A DNA stretch of 64,000 bases from Gambelia wislizenii (GCA_030847615.1 JAUMIR010000001.1:380662687-380726686); one strand, 5' to 3'. Positions 32,964-45,736 are shown, counted from the stretch's first letter. The notes: generated by a model not told the origin, from the sequence alone. Translations and numbers: made by a program.

Positions 32964-35808
32964 GGATCCAAGCCACCTACTCATATTTTTGTTGTGATAG
33001 CCTGCTCCCCCAACTGGTCATTCTTTGACTGGTGGGGAGTGAGAGGCAGTTTGAAAAAGCCTCTGGCTATGCCCGGTAGCCAAATGCAGATGGATGACAA
33101 CAGTGGAAGATGATATTGGTCTGCATCTGGAAGGGGGATTACCGGCTTGCCGGTGGGCCTGTTTGCGGCCAGGTCGGTGCCCCTGGCGATACCCTGTCGG
33201 CCTCGTGGCTGGTGACATGGTGCAGCCATTGCTGGGCTGTCTCCTTCCCGGTCTGCCTCGCAGCTGGGAAGGGCACAAAAGAGTGGGCCAATCGGGGTGG
33301 GCCTGCCCTGTTTTGATTGGCTCCCGCTAGGGAGGGGGTGGGTCATCCAGTTGCGCTTTCCAGCGTGGGCGGATGACATGGGGGTCTGTGATGGAGCTGG
33401 TATTTAAGCCAGCTCTGGCGCAGGCCCCCTCAGTTGGCTCAGTTGGAGCTGAAGACTGAGGATGCGCGGAGGGGTGGTGGAGCCAGGGAGGTCCAGGCGG
33501 TGGACAGTGGCTTCGAGAGCTGGGGAGCTTGGGCCTCCAATGGCTCTGGCCTCCTCACTTGTCACGGCACTCAGGAGCCATGGCCGCCTGCAGCCCGCGC
33601 TCACTGTCCACAAGCCCGGACACCTCTGGAGGCATCCAGGAGGCGGCCGAGGACAGTGGTGGGCTGCCACGTCAAGGGGCGTTGGGGCTGCAGGAGGTGG
33701 CCAAGGACAGCAGCAGGCTGTGGCTTCCTTGTTCAACGGCCTCGCAGGCAGTGAACTGGCGAGATGGGCCATGGCAAGAATGGATGGTAGCTACTGTGGC
33801 AGGCTGTGGTGGGCTGCATTGGAGTGAGATAAGTGGACAGGGGGGCATGACTGGAGAAGGGTGGTGGCTCGACCCCCCCTCTCACACCCCTCCCTCTCTG
33901 GCTTGTGGGTGTGGTGTAGTGGGGAAGGGGGTGGTCCTGGTGGTACAAGGGGGAGCCACTGGGGATCCTGGGGTTAGGGCCCTGCACCACTCCTCCTGGC
34001 AGCACAAATTTGGGTGGTGGTGGTGAGGGAGCATCCATTCAGCCACTATGGGGTGTTGGGTGGCTCCCTTTGGGGATGGAGGGGCATTCCCTCCCCCCCC
34101 TGAGGGCAGGCCATCCCAGGGCCTAGGCATTACACGCAACCCATGAGGGGCAGTGTGCACTGCACCCCTTCCCACATCACCCTCCACCACACCAGGTTGC
34201 ATGAAGGGGGGAAGTCCCATGTGACCATGCCTCCCAGAAAGGCTGCGCAGAAGAGGTGGCATGTGGACCTGCCTGCTCCACAGCCACAGCAGATCACAAT
34301 TCCAATCGAAGGGGAAGAGGGTACACTCCTGCAGTCGGGGGGAGGCTGGACAGGGTGGGCACCAGGAGGTGGTGGCAGAACCTAGGCCTCCGATTGAGGC
34401 ATTTGTGTCCCTAGGCCCTAACGTGGGGGACGTCATGGGGGCCTTGTCTCTCATGCTGCAAAAATGGATAGTTGGGGACCTCTTCTGGTGGCCAGTGGGC
34501 CAGTCCTTCCTGTCAGCACAGGGACTTCTGAGAGGGGGAGCCCAACATGTCATACAGCACCAGAGCATCAGGTAGCGCACTTGATGCCACAAGTGGCAAC
34601 GGGCACTCATGATGTTCGTGGTCCCGGGGAAGGAGTGCTTTGAGGGACTCCAGATGTTTGGACTCGTATGACTCATCCTCCAGGTGGCGCAGCGAATCCC
34701 AGAGGGGGAGAAGCCTGAGACGGAAGTGCAGAAGGTCGTGTTGCCTTAGGGGGTCCAAATCCAATACGGACTCTTCCTCAGGTGGGTCTTCGGATGAGGA
34801 CTACAGCAAATTCAGGTATTGGGGAAAAGGGGCTTTCAAGGCAGGCTTGCTGGGGTGGGCGTTGCAGCTGTGCAAGAACCAGGCTAAGGCGGATGCTGAG
34901 AAATGGAGTGATGGTAAGACCTCTTTCAGGGAGGGGGGCTGGTGGAGGCAAAGTCAAAAGAGGACCCCCACGGTGTTCACTTGGACCAGAAGTTGCATTC
35001 CAAGATTTTGCAAGGGTATTATGTGGATGTTTTTTCACTTGCGCTGCCACCTGGTGAAGGAGGCAAGATTGCACAAGGGGGATAAAAAGGATGGAGAGAA
35101 GTCAAAAGCTGATCCAGTGGAACCCACCTTTGCCAACTGGCTCAGGGGGTGCACGGTTTTCAAGGGGATAGTAGCTTTGGTCTTTCCTGAGTGGGCATGG
35201 CACTTGATCAATCACCTCCATCAGATGCTGAAGGTAAGGGTGCAGCCGGGGACTGGCTACCATATTGTATGATGTGGAATGCAGGAAGATGGCCTCCAGG
35301 TCGGCCATGTACAGGTGGGAAGCCATTGACTATCCAACTTGGTTGGTAGCTATGGGGCCAAACAGGAGGCTAAAAGGGGAAGCTGCCAAGGTGTCCAAGA
35401 AGAAGGAGGGAAAGAGATTGGTTTGCTGGGAGTACAACAGAGGTAAGTGCACCAGGTACCACTGTCATTTTTGAGCACACGTGTGAGCTCTGCAGTGGGG
35501 GGCACCCCAAGACCTCATGCTCCAGGCAGATGGGGGCAGCCAGTTCTTTCAAGGTAGCAGCCCTGTCTCATCCGGCGCCATGAAAGAGGCCGGGTCTGGC
35601 AGCAGCACCAGACAATGCAACGCAAAATGAAGATCCAAACCACCTACTCACATTTTTGTTGCAATAGCCTGTCCCCCCCCCCCCAACTGGTTATTCTGTG
35701 ACTAGTGGGGAGTGGGAGGCGGTTTGGAAAAGCCTCTGTCTATGCCTGGTAGCCAGATGCAGATGGATAACAATGGTAGAAGATGATATTGGTCTGCATC
35801 TGGAAGGG
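32964..35808 (+). mobile_element. Remnant of a DIRS/Ngaro-like (tyrosine-recombinase) retroelement
   Basis: Direct repeats of about 172 bp (32964-33134 and 35631-35808, sharing CTCTGGCTATGCC-like, CAGATGGAT and GAAGATGATATTGGTCTGCA blocks) bound a 2.5-kb GC-rich interior. The ends are not TG..CA and I see no target duplication, both expected for tyrosine-recombinase elements and not for LTR retrotransposons. The interior has a decayed Gag-like frame and no RT or recombinase, so it is a non-autonomous or deleted copy. Confidence 0.6.
34227..35540 (+). pseudogene. Decayed Gag-like ORF of the DIRS/Ngaro-like element
   Basis: Likely start ATG at 34227 (MPPRKAAQKRWHVDLPAPQP). Frames are broken several times. 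The clearest part is 34640-35272, then 35265-35474, then a further shift. The C-terminal end has a cysteine/histidine cluster, CWEYNRGKCTRYHCHF followed after one shift by EHTCELCSGGHPKTSC. This resembles the zinc-finger end of DIRS-type Gag proteins. The assignment rests on that motif and the repeat layout only. Confidence 0.5.
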
Positions 35809-35829
35809 AATAGCAACCTCTGTCATTAC

Positions 35830-35856
35830 CAACACACACACACACATACACACAGG
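35830..35856. repeat. (CA)n microsatellite
   Basis: About 12 CA units with one interruption, just right of the retroelement remnant. Confidence 0.85.
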
Positions 35857-37545
35857 CATAAAGTGGACTTAATGCCTTTGTCATTAACAGGATGCCAACT
35901 TTTGATTCACATTTCTGTTGAGCCATCAAGTTCCCTGGGTGACCTTGGGCTAGTCACTCTCCCTCAGAATTGTGAGGGGGGGGATGGAACAGAAGGGCCT
36001 ACAGACTCCACCTTAAGCTTCTTGGAGAAATGATAAGAAGAAACAAAGAGAGAGACAAGAATTGCGCAGATCTCTTAGAAGATTTTATTGGAAGAATGTG
36101 TCATGAGAAAGTTTGGCATGAGTCAAAGAAACCCAAGAGGCTGTGCTGAATTGCATGTGGTTTTTTTTGGTACTTTGGTAGATGGGGGTGGTGGGGGAGG
36201 AAAAACAGCCATCTGTATGCAACCAAATTGTTTTGTCAGTTTTAGACTTAACTCCATTTATTCCAAAATAGACCTATAAAATTTAGTATGCCTGCTCTGA
36301 AATGTGGGTGGATGGCAACTTTTGTTTCTAACAATAAGCAGAAAGGACGAGGCTGTAGTTTTAATATCATATTAACCTTGATAGAAACAAAATGGAAAAT
36401 GACCTTTTCCAGAAGGACTAATTGTAATAAAATGGTTACAAGAACTGAAAAAGAAATGGTTGCGTGCTCTTTAAAATTGCAGCTTATGTTTTATATATCA
36501 TAATAAAAGTTTGTTTATAATATCATGTGTCCATATGATTGAAGTTTGTGATGAAATCATGGAGAATCTATGTTCAGCTTAGAATATGGGTGGCTCACTG
36601 CCTCTTTTTCCCTGGATAGAATGATGCTGCACTCATGCAACTCCCTTGCCACATTTTAAAGAGCTAGCTGAGCCTTTCATGCCCCCTTTATATTGAGTAT
36701 CTCACTGCAGGTAGTCAGAGTTTGCCCTCTTTATTTTAAAAAATATTTTGGGGGCATGAGCTTCAGGCCAGGTATGACATTATATTCTGGAGAATATCAA
36801 CCGGACTAGCATGTATAGTTCTGTGAGCCCAACCTGTGCTCTTGTTCTTGCTATAGCTAATCTCTCATCACTGCTTCTGAGCCACCTAATAAACCCACTA
36901 GAGCGGGGCTTTATCAGCCTGCTTGGGTGGGGCATGGGGACAGTAGTTGGCCAAGGCCTTCCTTGCTCCTGTAAGTTGTCCTTAAGAAACTCTGGGACTG
37001 AAGGAGGGGGAGAACAGGTTTTGCTTTACATTTTTTTTTTTTTAAAATGGAAGTCTAGCAAGAAACTATCCAATTTGTCAATCTTTTTGTTTCCTTGACT
37101 GGGATATTGAAAGGGGCATTCCCCATATTGTCATGAGCCTTGATCCAAGCCTTTAAAGGAGAAAACTGAGGAGAGTGAGGCTCTCAAGGGAAAGGCGGTC
37201 TGTTCTGAATTCAGCCCTCACCACAGGTCAGGGGACATGGCCTTGTTATCATCCTCTGAGTCAGAGGGTGAACCTGGAATGGAGGCGCTATATCCCCTCC
37301 TTTGCAGATGTGTAAGGCTACAAAATCAGGAGGCCCTTTGAGAGTTCAGCTAGCTCTTCTAGAGGAGTTAGTGTGATCACACTATGACTCAGGCAGGCGG
37401 GGGCAATGCTTTGGTCAACTTTAGCTTGCAGATGTGAGAACTTCTTACTGTTCTTGTAGGACAGGGTAAGAATCATGTAGTGCTTCAGGTGCTGGACTGC
37501 AACCTGCAACTCCCAGCATTTATCATGACTGGCTATGATAGCTGG
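35857..37545. other. No recognisable feature
   Basis: No convincing exon; the short frames lack family motifs. Confidence 0.4.
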
Positions 37546-37755
37546 TTGTTGTTGTTGTTGTGACTTCAAATCATTTCTGACTTATGGTGACCCTAATGTG
37601 AACCTATCATGTGGTTTTATTGGCAAGTTTTGTTCAGAGAGGGTTTGTGTTTGCCTTCCTCTGAGGCTGAGAGAGTATGACTTGGCAAAGGTCACCAAGT
37701 GGGTTTAAATAGCTGAGCAATTATTCAAACAAGGCAGTCCAACAACATCTGCAGG
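37546..37755 (-). mobile_element. tRNA-derived SINE with MIR-type core, copy e
   Basis: TTGTTGTTGTTGTTGTGACTTC at the tail end, CTTATGGTGACCCTAATGTG, CTGAGGCTGAGAGAGTATGA and a box B remnant. Confidence 0.86.
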
Positions 37756-39611
37756 GCAAGAGTCCCACCCTTTCCAAGGGAAAGAGGAAAATGCACCTGG
37801 AACTCTCCATGGTCCTGTTTCAAGTGCCCTTTACCCAAGAGGGCTTTTTCATTTACCTAGTTTGCTGCACCTGATGCACTTACCTTGACCAGATTCTACA
37901 TATCTGACAGAACAACATTTGCCTAGATTACTGTTTGGCCTGCATTGAGCTTTCCTCACATCTGGCCCTGTGAGGTGCCTGTGGCTTCCCTTGTGAGTTG
38001 CAATTAATCACAGGATGGAACACATATGAACTTCCCTTTCCAGGAAGAAGAGGTTCTTGCATGTCTTGCCTATATAGAAATAATGTTAGGCTGGAATGCA
38101 GGACAGAGGACTTTATCAAACCAGTCAAATAAGGCATCATAAAGATGCCTAATGATCATGAAAGGGCACACATACTAGCCGACATCACCCTTTTGTGATC
38201 ATATATTGTTTAAAAACTGTACTTTTTTAATTGATGGCTCAAGCCATCAATTGATCCCCTGTAGCGATTTCCTGCCAGCATTGCTGGCGTTTGAATCCGT
38301 GTACCATTGTACTCATGTGAATGCAGTATCAATGGGCAAACACTACCAGGTGCGATTGGAACAGCCAGGTAGGGGATACTCTTTTTATGGCACCCCCCCC
38401 CCATTTACTTGAAACTTTCAAAATGTGTTTTGGTGCTTTCCTGAACTTTTTGTGTGTTTATTTTGTTTTTTTTTTTTTTAATTTCCCACACTAGCATCTT
38501 CTCAGGAGATTAGGAGAGATTTGAAACAAGGAAGTGAACAGAGCTCCATTCACTCCCCATTAATGCCTGGGAAGCCTCTTTAATGGGAACAAGGTAAGGT
38601 TTGGTGGGGGGAGTTATTTTGCTGACATAAAAATGCTGCAATTTATGCTGGCAAAAGAACTTTTACAGGGGTGGGCTGATAAAGTCCAGAATGTTTTTTG
38701 TGGTTGCATTCGTGTTATGAATGAGTTCCTGCTATAATTACTTTGTGCCCTCTCTCAGAAATTTGCCAGCTTCAGTCAGCATTCCCAATTTATTTGCTTG
38801 GCTTGATTAATAATTCTATCCATACACCTTTTCACTTCTAAATGTGATTGTAATTGTTTGAACAATACTGTGAAAATATAGAACAATCAGAAATACAAAT
38901 TAAATGTGAACAGAGGTGCAGACAAAATTATCAATCAATCCAATCTGCCATACAGTGATTAATGAATTGCCATATTCCCCATAAAAATAGCATAATGCAC
39001 ACCCCCATAGGTACATTCCTATGTCTACTCCAAAATAAGTTGAATTTAGTTCCAGGAACTGTGCTTAGGATTGCAGGCATAATATAAAGCAGGTTCTCTT
39101 TCTTTTGGTCAGTATAGCTGATCATAGCATTTTTCCTTCTAGTCAACAACAATACTGAATCAGTACTGAAATCAACAGTACTGAAATTAGAAGTTTATCC
39201 TCTGTTAGGATCAGATTTTATTTTTACTTTAGGTGTTTAAATTTTGCTCATTTGTCTATTTTATCTTATTTCAGCACATTTGCTTTGTAGTGAGTGAAAA
39301 GAAATATTATTTGTGCACTCATGCTTTGGTACAAATACAAAAGAAGATTATTTTGAAAAGACAACACTAGGTACAGCGGAAGACAGCACAGCCAAAAATG
39401 CAGGGCAAGCAACACATACAGGCAGAATTACCATCCATGTCAAATTGCCTTGTGGGCCGCTAGTTCCAGGTACATCAATAATGCTTTGTTTTGGTTTTAA
39501 GACTGTTCAGGCTGGTGCTGCAATTGCACTGGAAGTGAGAAGTATCTCCACAAATGGAGTCTTTAAAAATAACACAGAAAGGAAATGCCATAGTTTAGCA
39601 GTTATGTTTAG
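37756..39611. other. No gene; one perfect small hairpin
   Basis: TTGATGGCT-CA-AGCCATCAA near 38231-38250 and poly-T at 38466-38480. Nothing else recognised. Confidence 0.4.
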
Positions 39612-39755
39612 ATCAGCCTTCCCAGACTTGGTGCCCTCTGGAAATGTTGGACTTCAGTTTTGATGACCCCAAGCTGACCAATGGCCATAGCAGCTGAGGA
39701 GGAAGATGAAAGCTGTATCCAACACATTTGGAGGTCAACAGTTTAGGGAAAGCTG
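39612..39755. mobile_element. Family B palindromic MITE, copy 6
   Basis: CAGCCTTCCCAGACTTGGTG at the left, GGTCAACAGTTTAGGGAAAGCTG-type inverted end at the right (closing near 39755). Confidence 0.65.
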
Positions 39756-40180
39756 GGTCTAGACTCTCTGTGGACATGGAGTGAATAAATATTCCAAGTC
39801 CTAGAGAAAATAGGGTGGAAACAACCCCCATCAAAAACTAAGCCTTAATTGAAATTCCTTCCCTGTTACATTTCTTCCAGCAGATAGATCTTTTAAAAAA
39901 ATTATTATTCAGATAGACCTTTGGTCAGGGGTGCAGCCACAGAAAAAAAAAAGGGGGGGAATCAGGGTGTTACCGCCCAAATAATTATGCTGAAATTTTC
40001 CTTCAGTCTCCCAATATTTAGCATTGCAGTAACTTAAAACTTACAGTTGAACGTTTAGAAACAGTTGAACATTTAGAAATATAGTTTGGCATCTAAACAA
40101 AAGGGGCAGGCATTTTTACCAAGTGAATGTGAACATAGCAAATAAAAGACTTGTAAGTGTGAAGATGTTTCAGAGTCTAA

Positions 40181-40512
40181 GGACATTTTCAGACAGCACT
40201 CACCACGCAAGCAGCCTCTGGAGCAGTAACAAGGCTGCTGCGTGGCAGGGGAGTCCTTTTTGGACGCCGCCATCCCTCTTCCGAGATCATTCGTGGCACG
40301 TCTGTGAAGCTTTGGAAGTGGCTGTGCCATATTTTAAGCACGGGCAACTTCCGTGCTTAAAATATGGTGTGGCTGCTTCCAAAGCTTCACGGACGTGCCA
40401 CAAATGATCCTGGACGAGGGACAGCGGTGTCCGAAAAGGACCCTCTGCCGTGCAGCAGCCTCGTTACTGCTCCAGAGGCTGCTTGCGTGGTAAGTGGCGT
40501 CTGAAAATGTCC
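40181..40512. mobile_element. 332-bp palindromic MITE, PIF/Harbinger-like, copy 1
   Basis: Near-perfect inverted arms of about 160 bp. Ends GGACATTTTCAGAC and GTCTGAAAATGTCC; center at CACGGGCAACTTCCGTG. Flanks TAA (left) and TTA (right) differ by one base, fitting a TWA target duplication. Confidence 0.88.
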
Positions 40513-40515
40513 TTA

Positions 40516-41053
40516 CTCTCTGGAATGCAAGAAATTTAGTAACTGAAGGGAAATTTGATTGGGCAGGAAGAATTTCTTATTTGGGAAGGCAATATCATCA
40601 TTTCTTCTTTTCAATGCTTTTATTCATCTTAGCAGTTGTACTATTTTATGTTGGTTGCCTTCAATGCCATGGTAGAATCAAATGTATTTAATGGATTCCA
40701 ATCTCACTTGCAAAGCATGGATTATTTAGGACTAATCCAGCCAAATTACAACTTTTGCTCAAACCATCTCAGGGTCTGTCACTGCCTGTTCATTTATAGC
40801 TATCTCCCATCTATTGCTATGGTTCTCTACAAGTTGGAATATCACATGTTGAGGAATATCTTTCATGGTGAAGAAACAGACTAAACAGTCTAGGAGTTAC
40901 AATCCACAGGTTTCAGGAAAACATCTATTCTAGAAGGATGTTCTCCGGAAAGTATATAATATACCAAAAGGAGAAGATGAGATATATGATTCATGATAGG
41001 ATAAAGTGTCCCTGTCGAAAGAATGGTTACAACACCAGGACAAAACCCCTCTC
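40516..41053. other. Unassigned DNA between the two palindromes
   Basis: Nothing recognisable; the frames look random. Confidence 0.4.
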
Positions 41054-41056
41054 TTA

Positions 41057-41386
41057 GGAGATTTTCAGACCTGCAAAATCGCTGCTTGCCGCGCGAGCAG
41101 CCTCCCAAAACTGCTGTGCGGCAAGGGTCTTCTTCGGACGACGCTGTGCCTCTTGCGAAACCGTCCGTGTCACTTCCGTGAAGCTTGGGACGGCTCCGCG
41201 CCATTTTTCAATCACGGGCAGCCTCCGTGATTGAAATATGGCGCCGAGCCGTCCGAAGCTTCACGGAAGTGACACGGATGGTTTCGCAAGAGGCACAGCG
41301 TCGTCCGAAGAAGACCCTTGCCGCGCAGCAGTTTCGGGAGGCTGCTCGCGCGGCAGACATGAATTTTTGCAGGTCTGAAAATCTCC
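41057..41386. mobile_element. 330-bp palindromic MITE, PIF/Harbinger-like, copy 2
   Basis: Ends GGAGATTTTCAGACCTGCAA and TTGCAGGTCTGAAAATCTCC, arms about 155 bp, center CACGGGCAGCCTCCGTG. A perfect 3-bp duplication TTA lies at 41054-41056 and 41387-41389. CpG-rich. Confidence 0.9.
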
Positions 41387-41692
41387 TTAGGTTGAGTTGA
41401 TGCCCAAACTCAAGTTGAGGAACTTGATTAACAGGCTAGCACTTTTGCAAATGAAGAGATTGTGATGACCATTCTAGACTAGAATCTCTATGCTGGGTGG
41501 CTTACACTCTGTGCCAGTGGTACAGCTAGATAACTATAGAATCTGTACTTTATGATGGTAGGTAAGAGCCTTTAGATGGTCTTCATGTCCCTTCAGTTGT
41601 GAAGTATACAACCAATGTTTCTTTTCTTTTCTTTTCTCCTGTCTCCTCCCAATTTGGTGCATTATTACTGTTTATACATTTCTGATACATGA

Positions 41693-41713
41693 AAGAGAGA
41701 GAGAGAGAGAGAG
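41693..41713. repeat. (GA)n microsatellite
   Basis: About 10 GA units, 85 bp from the 3' end of the LINE at 41799. Confidence 0.85.
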
Positions 41714-41798
41714 GAGAAAAGAAAAATATGCAAGCCTTGGGTTTTTTAAAAAAAATATTTTAAGTTTCATGTTTTAAATTCACAAATGATACCATCTT

Positions 41799-42396
41799 CT
41801 CTCTGGCTTTTCTTCGCAAACGAAGATTCAGGAAGGACTCATCCCGCGCTTTCTGCAAGCGCGCTGATGACTAAAAAGGCCAATCCGAGATAAACAAGTC
41901 CGGTTGCAAAAAGCACAGCAGAAGGTCTCCTTGGGTGATGTTTTTGGGTTGTGATTCTTTCTGCGTTGTCGTTTCTCTTCAAGATTTGTTCGTCGTGAGT
42001 TCTCAAATAAGGCCGATGTGAGGCCAGGGCGGACCACTGTTGGTGATCAATTTGGCCAAGCCTGAGATGTTGTTTCAGGGAGTCTTTGTATCGCTTTTTT
42101 GGAGCGCCCCTCTTACGCTGACCCGTGGCGAGTTCACCGTAGAGTAGTATTTTTGGGAGGCGATGGTCCTCCATCCTAGAAACATGCCCTGCCCAGCGCA
42201 GCTGTGTTCTCAATATCATGGCCTCAATGCTGGTGATTCCTGCTTGCTCAAGGACAGCAACATTCGTCACATAGTCAGTCCAGTGTATATTTAGGATTGT
42301 GCATAGACAGCGCTGATGAAAGCGCTCGAGGAGTCGTAGGTGGTGGCGATAGGTGACCCATGTTTCAGATCCATAAAGGAGGATAGACAGTAATGG
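41799..42396 (-). mobile_element. Non-LTR retrotransposon, clade unassigned, copy 2
   Basis: Best preserved copy: 143-codon minus frame with GITSIEAMILRTQLRWAGHV, LYGELATGQRKRGAPKKRYK and LGQIDHQQWSALASH. A second frame ends FCCAFCNRTCLSRIGLFSHQ and RACRK, a C-x2-C-x12-H-x3-C finger. About 48 bp are deleted relative to copy 1 at the frame junction. Confidence 0.9.
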
Positions 42397-45110
42397 CTAT
42401 AGAAATGGAGTTTGCTTCTACCCTGATGCCAAGCAACCACATTTGTGAAGGTGTACCCAGGAAAAAGTATACGCAAAAATAATACAATGAGCAAAAATAA
42501 TACAATGAGCATCCCTTAAATGTAACATGGTTCTATTTAAAAAATATGAAGGAAGAAAGATGATGTGGAGGGAAATGTCAGGTCCTGTTTGTCTTTGGCA
42601 TGTCCGTGCCAGCCCAAGTGTGGATGTCAGGTTCATTTACCATTAAAATCTGACGTACATTGCCATTTTTAATGAGCAAAAAAAGAAGTGTAAAACATCT
42701 GGCTATCTGCCAAAAATCCAGTGTGGTGTTTCTCAAGCTGAGTTTTGCTTTTCTGAGAACCGGTATATATTTTTTCAAAAGGCCCTTTGGGAAGTAGCTG
42801 GGAGGATTGTTGTGGAGAGTGAGGAAGAAAAGTGCAATTTTATATTTTGAAAGCCTTAATTTTCTGGGATTATATAACACTCACAGTTGACATAAACTCA
42901 AAGTGTGCTGGAGTTTGGATCATGTCTGAGAACTGCTAAGGCATCCTTGCTTCAAATGCCAGAGCCAGTAATCCCAGAGCAGGGTGCTTTTAGTACAAGA
43001 AAAGTTAAATATTACTGGCATGCTAAGGCTGAAGTTTATACAGCACTGTCTCAAAGTTTCCTTCTGCTCCCCATCTGTCACAGCCACCTGTTGTCTCTTG
43101 TTTTGACTTTACACTGTGAACCTTTTTAAGGCCAAGCGTACCAAGTGGTTTTTTTGTGCCAGGACAGTGGGGCGCTGGCTGAAGTTTCTAATCCCCATGG
43201 CAATAAAAATAGTAACTTATTGCTACTACTAGCTCCCATGAAGCTCTGCAGCTGCACAAACAGAGACCCTGGAATAACACAAAGACTCAATTCTTCAGGT
43301 TATTCACAAAAGATCAGGGAATGGCACAGTAGATTCTACTAAGGAGTGAGTGGTGAAAAGTAGTTGTGGTGATATTACTAGGGCCTGTTTTTCTTTCTAG
43401 AATTCTTAATTTTCCTGATAGTGGTGCTGGGGGACAATAGGCTCCACTGAGCAAAGAATGTTCATCTCTTTTCACCACCCTGTGCACAATTAATCAGTTT
43501 GCATGCGTCTTGTTTGGCTTTTGCTTTGTGGCTGAAATTTACAACATGTTTACACAGCCCAGAAGAGTAACTTTTTGTGATTACAACTCCCAGAAATTCC
43601 ACTCCCAACAGGCTCAACATATTTCCATGGAGTTTATTAGAAAGAAACTGGCACAGTGATTTGCAGATGATAGCATGGCATCAGCCAAGAAGAAAGAACT
43701 ACTGCATCTGGTGTAGTCTCCTGAAAAAAAACTGACTGACTTTAAAGCTGTATGCCAATGGCAACAGATGTCTGCAAATGTGTTCTTTATGTCTTTATGT
43801 CCAAACCACCTGAGAGCATTTTGTGTGTGAAAATACTGCCTATTTGTAAACAGAAAGCTCCATAGTCGATCCAGAGGCTAAGTGCCAATGGACATCTGTT
43901 GGCTACACACAATGACATCATCTAAAGACCAGGAATTATTATTTATTGGCATGCACAGAATAAGAGAAATAGGAACATTTTTTTTCTCTATGTTGGGGCT
44001 GGTTTGTCCCCCATGTGAGACCGAGACCATTGAAGTCAATGACCAGTCCCCCCACCCGGACATTGTTGCTACTGAAGTTGACGGAAGCTGTACATGCTCA
44101 TCTGCCAGGAAAAGTGACCTCATGCTTTTTTATATTTAAAACAGTTGCTCTCTGGGACTTGGCTGGAAAGATAAAAAAGGACTGTGTTGCTCTTTCTGTT
44201 AGAGTGATGACTGTTTGACAAAGGATCTTTTCAGAACAAGAACTTCTGTTTCAATGAGTGTGTTTGAATATTATATTTACAATCTGTAAGGTCCTAAAGG
44301 ACTCTCAGGCCTTTAAGGCAATTATACCCAGTTAATAGACTAAGGTGCATCACCTCATAACAGCATTGCGGGTATAGTCAGATGCCATTTAGAGAAGTCA
44401 TGCGAACCCCAGAGAGGGGTATTTTAAAGCAAGGATCTATACATTTAGTAGCCAGCATTTAAATATTTTAATTAAGCGCAACACTGGTGAGATGATCCTG
44501 GAGGAAGATGAGAATTTCAAGATCCATGGCTGTGTGTCTCTGTGTAGCAATAACAAACATTAAAGGGTCTTGTGAAATAAACATTACATGATTGTTATTG
44601 CATCCCTATGTAGTGCAACCCTTATGAATAACATACAGTACATGGAGGCTTGGTGCTCAAAGATTAAACACAAGGATTTAAGGTTTCAGGTCTCTCTCCA
44701 AGCTAACATCCAAAGCCATTCCACCATTCTTGCCAGAGTATTTCTTATCTAAGTTGACAGTGTTGACAGAGGACAGTATTTTGTTTGATGGACTATCTAT
44801 TTCAGAACTGTCATAAATATAAGGACAACTAAGAAGGGAGAATCAGAGTTTGCAAGAGTTCTTTATCAAGAGTTAGTACCTCAACAGCAAACTGAGCAGG
44901 CAGGCAGGTCACCTGGTCACAGTCTTCCCCATACTAGTAAAATGCACCATATATTTCTAGTTAAAGACTCAACATTATTTCTAAATGTACATCTATGTTT
45001 ATATATAGGCATGTGCAGTTTTGTGCAATCTCTTTTTTAGTCCCTTTTTTTGGGGGGGGGGCAATGCAGCCATTCTAACCATGTCCTTCTAGCAGACTCA
45101 TCTGATACCG
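42397..45110. other. No gene or repeat recognised
   Basis: 2.7 kb of AT-rich DNA. A near-duplicate ACAATGAGCA(AAAATAAT) unit lies at about 42484-42511. Otherwise nothing assigned. Confidence 0.4.
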
Positions 45111-45111
45111 C

Positions 45112-45265
45112 TGTTTGGGAGTATTCAAAGAGGTAGCTGTGTTTGTCTGCTTTAGCATAGCAAGACAGAAAGACATCCAATAGCACCTCTGAGACTAACT
45201 GGGAAGAAGTCATTTCTAGTATAAGTTTTTATGGCCACAATCTACTTCATCAGATGCAACAGACA
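45112..45265. mobile_element. Family D repeat, copy 2
   Basis: CAATAGCACCTCTGAGACTA then TTTTTATGGCCACAATCTAC and TTCATCAGATGCA, matching 21695-22060 in antisense. Confidence 0.6.
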
Positions 45266-45338
45266 AATTCCTTTCTAACATGTTATACTGTTCAGGAAGA
45301 TAGTCAAAGCTAAGATCACAAATGGGAACTATCACAAA

Positions 45339-45736
45339 TGTTATGATTATCCTTGTATAAACCATGCCTTTGTGCTTGCTTGACAGTTGGAGAAAGTCAG
45401 TTAAGTGTCAGTTAAGCTCTGAGTTCTGAGTGAAGGGAGTTGATGACAGGAGGCTGGAACAGAAGGCTCCATGTGTGTATGGTGTATGAGAGGCTTGGAT
45501 GAGGTAAAATGGTGTGCAGAGGTTACTATACAGTAATAGAGGAGTGAGTGTACAAAGAGCGAATGAGGCTGGGAAATAAGGAATGACATTATAAAGAGTC
45601 CTGGTTAAAACAAAATATTCTACCCTGAAGTATGTTTATTCCCTTTAATAAAGTTGCCGTTTGTTAATACTGTATAAATATAGACTCTGGCTCATTCCTA
45701 CAGAATAAAGGTAATTAAAGGCAAGCTACCATAACA
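45339..45736 (+). mobile_element. Probable solo LTR (Gypsy- or ERV-type)
   Basis: Begins TGTTATG and ends CATAACA, a perfect 7-bp inverted terminus. AATAAAG (45647-45653) sits in the right place for R. The flanking 5-mers do not match, so this is less certain than the LTR at 18.7 kb. Confidence 0.5.

Noticed and set aside
33404..34676. Several 100-260 codon frames on both strands
   Set aside because: GC-rich interior of the DIRS/Ngaro-like remnant; they overlap in many frames and lack motifs. Only the Gag-like Cys/His end was kept.
32964..35808. Classical LTR retrotransposon
   Set aside because: No TG..CA ends, primer-binding site, polypurine tract or target duplication seen; the DIRS/Ngaro-like reading fits better.
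40181..41386. CRISPR array or regulated attenuator from repeated hairpins
   Set aside because: Two foldback transposons, no regular spacing, vertebrate context.
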